Translations under genes and position numbers: made by a program
The notes under the pieces: model-generated
The model's input: only the letters and a program-made list of their open reading frames with translations
The model's database searches: none
Told to the model about the DNA's origin: nothing
Shown here: positions 63,064 to 64,000 of the stretch, piece by piece
Layout: every line of letters starts with the position of its first letter
Numbering within the stretch: the stretch's first letter is position 1
From: Chrysophaeum taylorii
Taxonomy: Eukaryota > Sar > Pelagophyceae > Pelagomonadales > Pelagomonadaceae
Length of the DNA stretch: 64,000 nt
Direction of reading: 5' to 3'
Assembly: GCA_029834535.1 (NCBI GenBank)
Contig: JAQMWT010000348.1
Span: 1 to 64,000, forward strand

Positions 63064-64000
63064 GGGGGGGGCTCCGGCTTGGCCTTGGCAGGCTGCTGCT
63101 GCTGCTGCTGCTGCTGCTTCTGGCGAGGGGGGGGCTCCGGCTTGGCCTTGGCCTTGGCAGGCTGCTGCTGCTGCTGGGAGCAATGGTCGTCGAAAAGGTC
63201 GCGTTTCTTCTTGAGAGCCTCAAGCTCAGCCTCTATGGCCTCACGTCGCGCGGCCTGATCTCTCCCGTCCTTCTCGGCCGCGCGCTTGGCGGCCTCCGCC
63301 GCGTCGATCCGTCCCCGCAGCTCGCGCCTATCCTTCTCGAGCTCGGCGACCCGGTCCTTGGCCCCGCGGAGCCTCGCGACCTCCCCCTCGAGCTCTTTGG
63401 TCTTGCGACCCAGCACCGACGCTCGCTCGCGCTCCTTCTCGAGGGCCTTGGTCCACGTGGCCGCCTGATTGTCGATCTTCGCCTCGGCATCCGCGCGCAG
63501 CCGCCGCTCCGCTTCGAGCTCGGCCTCCGCCGTCCTCCGCAAGCCCGTCATTTCCGCGCGCAGCTTCTCCGCTACGGCGTCGCGCGTCGCCGCGCGCTCG
63601 AGGTCCGAGATCTGCGCCCTCAGGGCCTCCTCGGTCCTCGCCGCTTCGGCCTCGACATCCTTTATCTTGCGCTTAAGTTTCTCCCGCTCCGCGTCGAGAG
63701 CCTTGCTCCACTTCTCCTCCTCGACCTTGGCGTTCCGCCGCACCTCTTCGAGCTCTGCGGCGACCGAACGGGTCTCGGCCTCGCGGGACTCGACGGTCTC
63801 GACGAGGCGGGCGGTCTCGGCGCGAGCCGCCTCGACCTCCGCCTCGAGGCCCCCGACCTTGGTCTCCAGCCCCTCGCACCGCTCCTCGAGGACTCGCGCT
63901 TCTTCTTCCGCGTGGCGCGCGAGCGCGGCCTCGCGCGCGGCCTTCGCCTCTGCGTCGTCCCGCAGCGCGGCCTCGCGCTCGGCCTTCGCCTCCGCCTCGT
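62432..64000 (-). CDS. Coiled-coil protein with C-terminal costars domain (5' end beyond window)
   Basis: Exons 62432-62535 and 62576-(beyond 64000); the frame is open to the window edge. The visible N-part is a long charged coiled coil (EEEKWSKALDAEREKLKRKI and many similar heptads, about 63170-64000), followed by Pro/Gln repeats (AKAKPEPPPRQ plus Q runs), then helical sequence. The last about 75 residues are a costars domain: VDTQIDNLIEVIRKIGVTQD, ATIVTFGDLFYTYADISDSL, VGILMRAKKRKRLYYEGDML, FQTKDDHVLITC, as in ABRACL and the STARS C-terminus, which act on actin/SRF signalling or cell motility. Coiled coil plus costars suggests a cytoskeletal scaffold; that is inference. Confidence 0.87.
62536..62575 (-). 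other. 40-nt spliceosomal intron in the costars domain
   Basis: On the minus strand: exon AGCCTCG, GTGAGTCTTG...TTATTTCTGCAG, exon TCGGCATCCTG. Removing 40 nt joins DSL/VGILMRAKKR, matching the conserved costars sequence ('ALVGTLRAAKKR'). Retaining it would frameshift the protein. Confidence 0.9.
63025..63180 (-). repeat. CAG-coded polyglutamine with tandem PAKAKPEPPPR units
   Basis: Three CTG/CAG tracts (63030-63058, 63093-63117, 63162-63177), each following a CTTGGCCTTGGCAGG unit, encode (Q)n-PAKAKPEPPPR repeats of about 63-70 bp inside the costars gene. The variable Q length suggests slippage. Confidence 0.8.

Noticed and set aside
61101-63743. One 880-codon minus-strand ORF
   Set aside because: It joins two genes: the costars protein read through its unspliced 40-nt intron, and the UTP18-like gene with its own ATG at 62408.

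Overview
The window looks like a nuclear chromosome segment from a unicellular alga with a secondary, red-lineage plastid, most likely a stramenopile such as a pelagophyte. The evidence is: GC-rich, nearly intron-free genes; two very short GT-AG introns (55 and 40 nt); eukaryote-only proteins (U3 snoRNP UTP18, bromodomain/PWWP, costars, SMARCAL1-like, NSUN5-like, GT29 sialyltransferase-like); a nuclear gene for photosystem I subunit PsaI with a signal peptide, an ASAFAP-like Phe, a transit region and a thylakoid-lumen signal; and a SelO gene ending in UGA-Ser-Ser-stop, as expected of a selenoprotein. The species is inferred, not seen.

Bases 1-13,700 are almost all mobile DNA. Seven copies (five here, one at 11.8-13.3 kb, one at 41-42.2 kb) of a roughly 1.1-1.4 kb element carry a decayed Pif1/Helitron-type helicase C-terminus plus short AAGTTCACC tandem units, often in head-to-head or tail-to-tail palindromes. 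They are interleaved with a SINE-like repeat (5.0-5.46 kb; array at 33.67-34.70 kb), three 3' ends of a non-LTR retrotransposon with (AGTT)n tails, a 5'-truncated Ty1/copia element with two extra ORFs downstream of RNase H, and a 261-bp MITE (second copy at 53.46 kb).

From 14 kb onward the window is gene-dense. In order: periplasmic-binding-protein-like membrane protein, Fpg DNA glycosylase, PsaI, multipass membrane protein, secreted glycosyltransferase-like protein, SelO, GT25-type two-domain glycosyltransferase, secreted ankyrin protein, MYND/RINGv protein, NET-bromo-Tudor-PWWP reader, NSUN5-like rRNA methyltransferase; then (after the SINE array) a small VxVP-type protein, an NFACT-R protein and a GATA/C2HC multi-finger WHIM protein; an aldo/keto-reductase-like protein; an ankyrin protein; a DH/PH-like protein; a SMARCAL1-type SNF2 helicase; a PH protein; an unknown protein; an M1 aminopeptidase; a GT29-like protein; an acyl-CoA ligase; an exostosin-like protein; UTP18; and a coiled-coil costars protein running off the right edge.

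There is no operon logic, but packing is extreme. Three convergent pairs share their stop codons; in two of them the shared bases are the palindrome TTATAA, read as Leu-stop on both strands. Several promoters are under 80 bp and divergent. Themes are secretory glycosylation (four glycosyltransferase-like proteins), chromatin and DNA maintenance (Fpg, SMARCAL1, bromo/PWWP, WHIM) and ribosome biogenesis or quality control (NSUN5, UTP18, NFACT-R). Translation starts given below are at ATG codons I located in the sequence.
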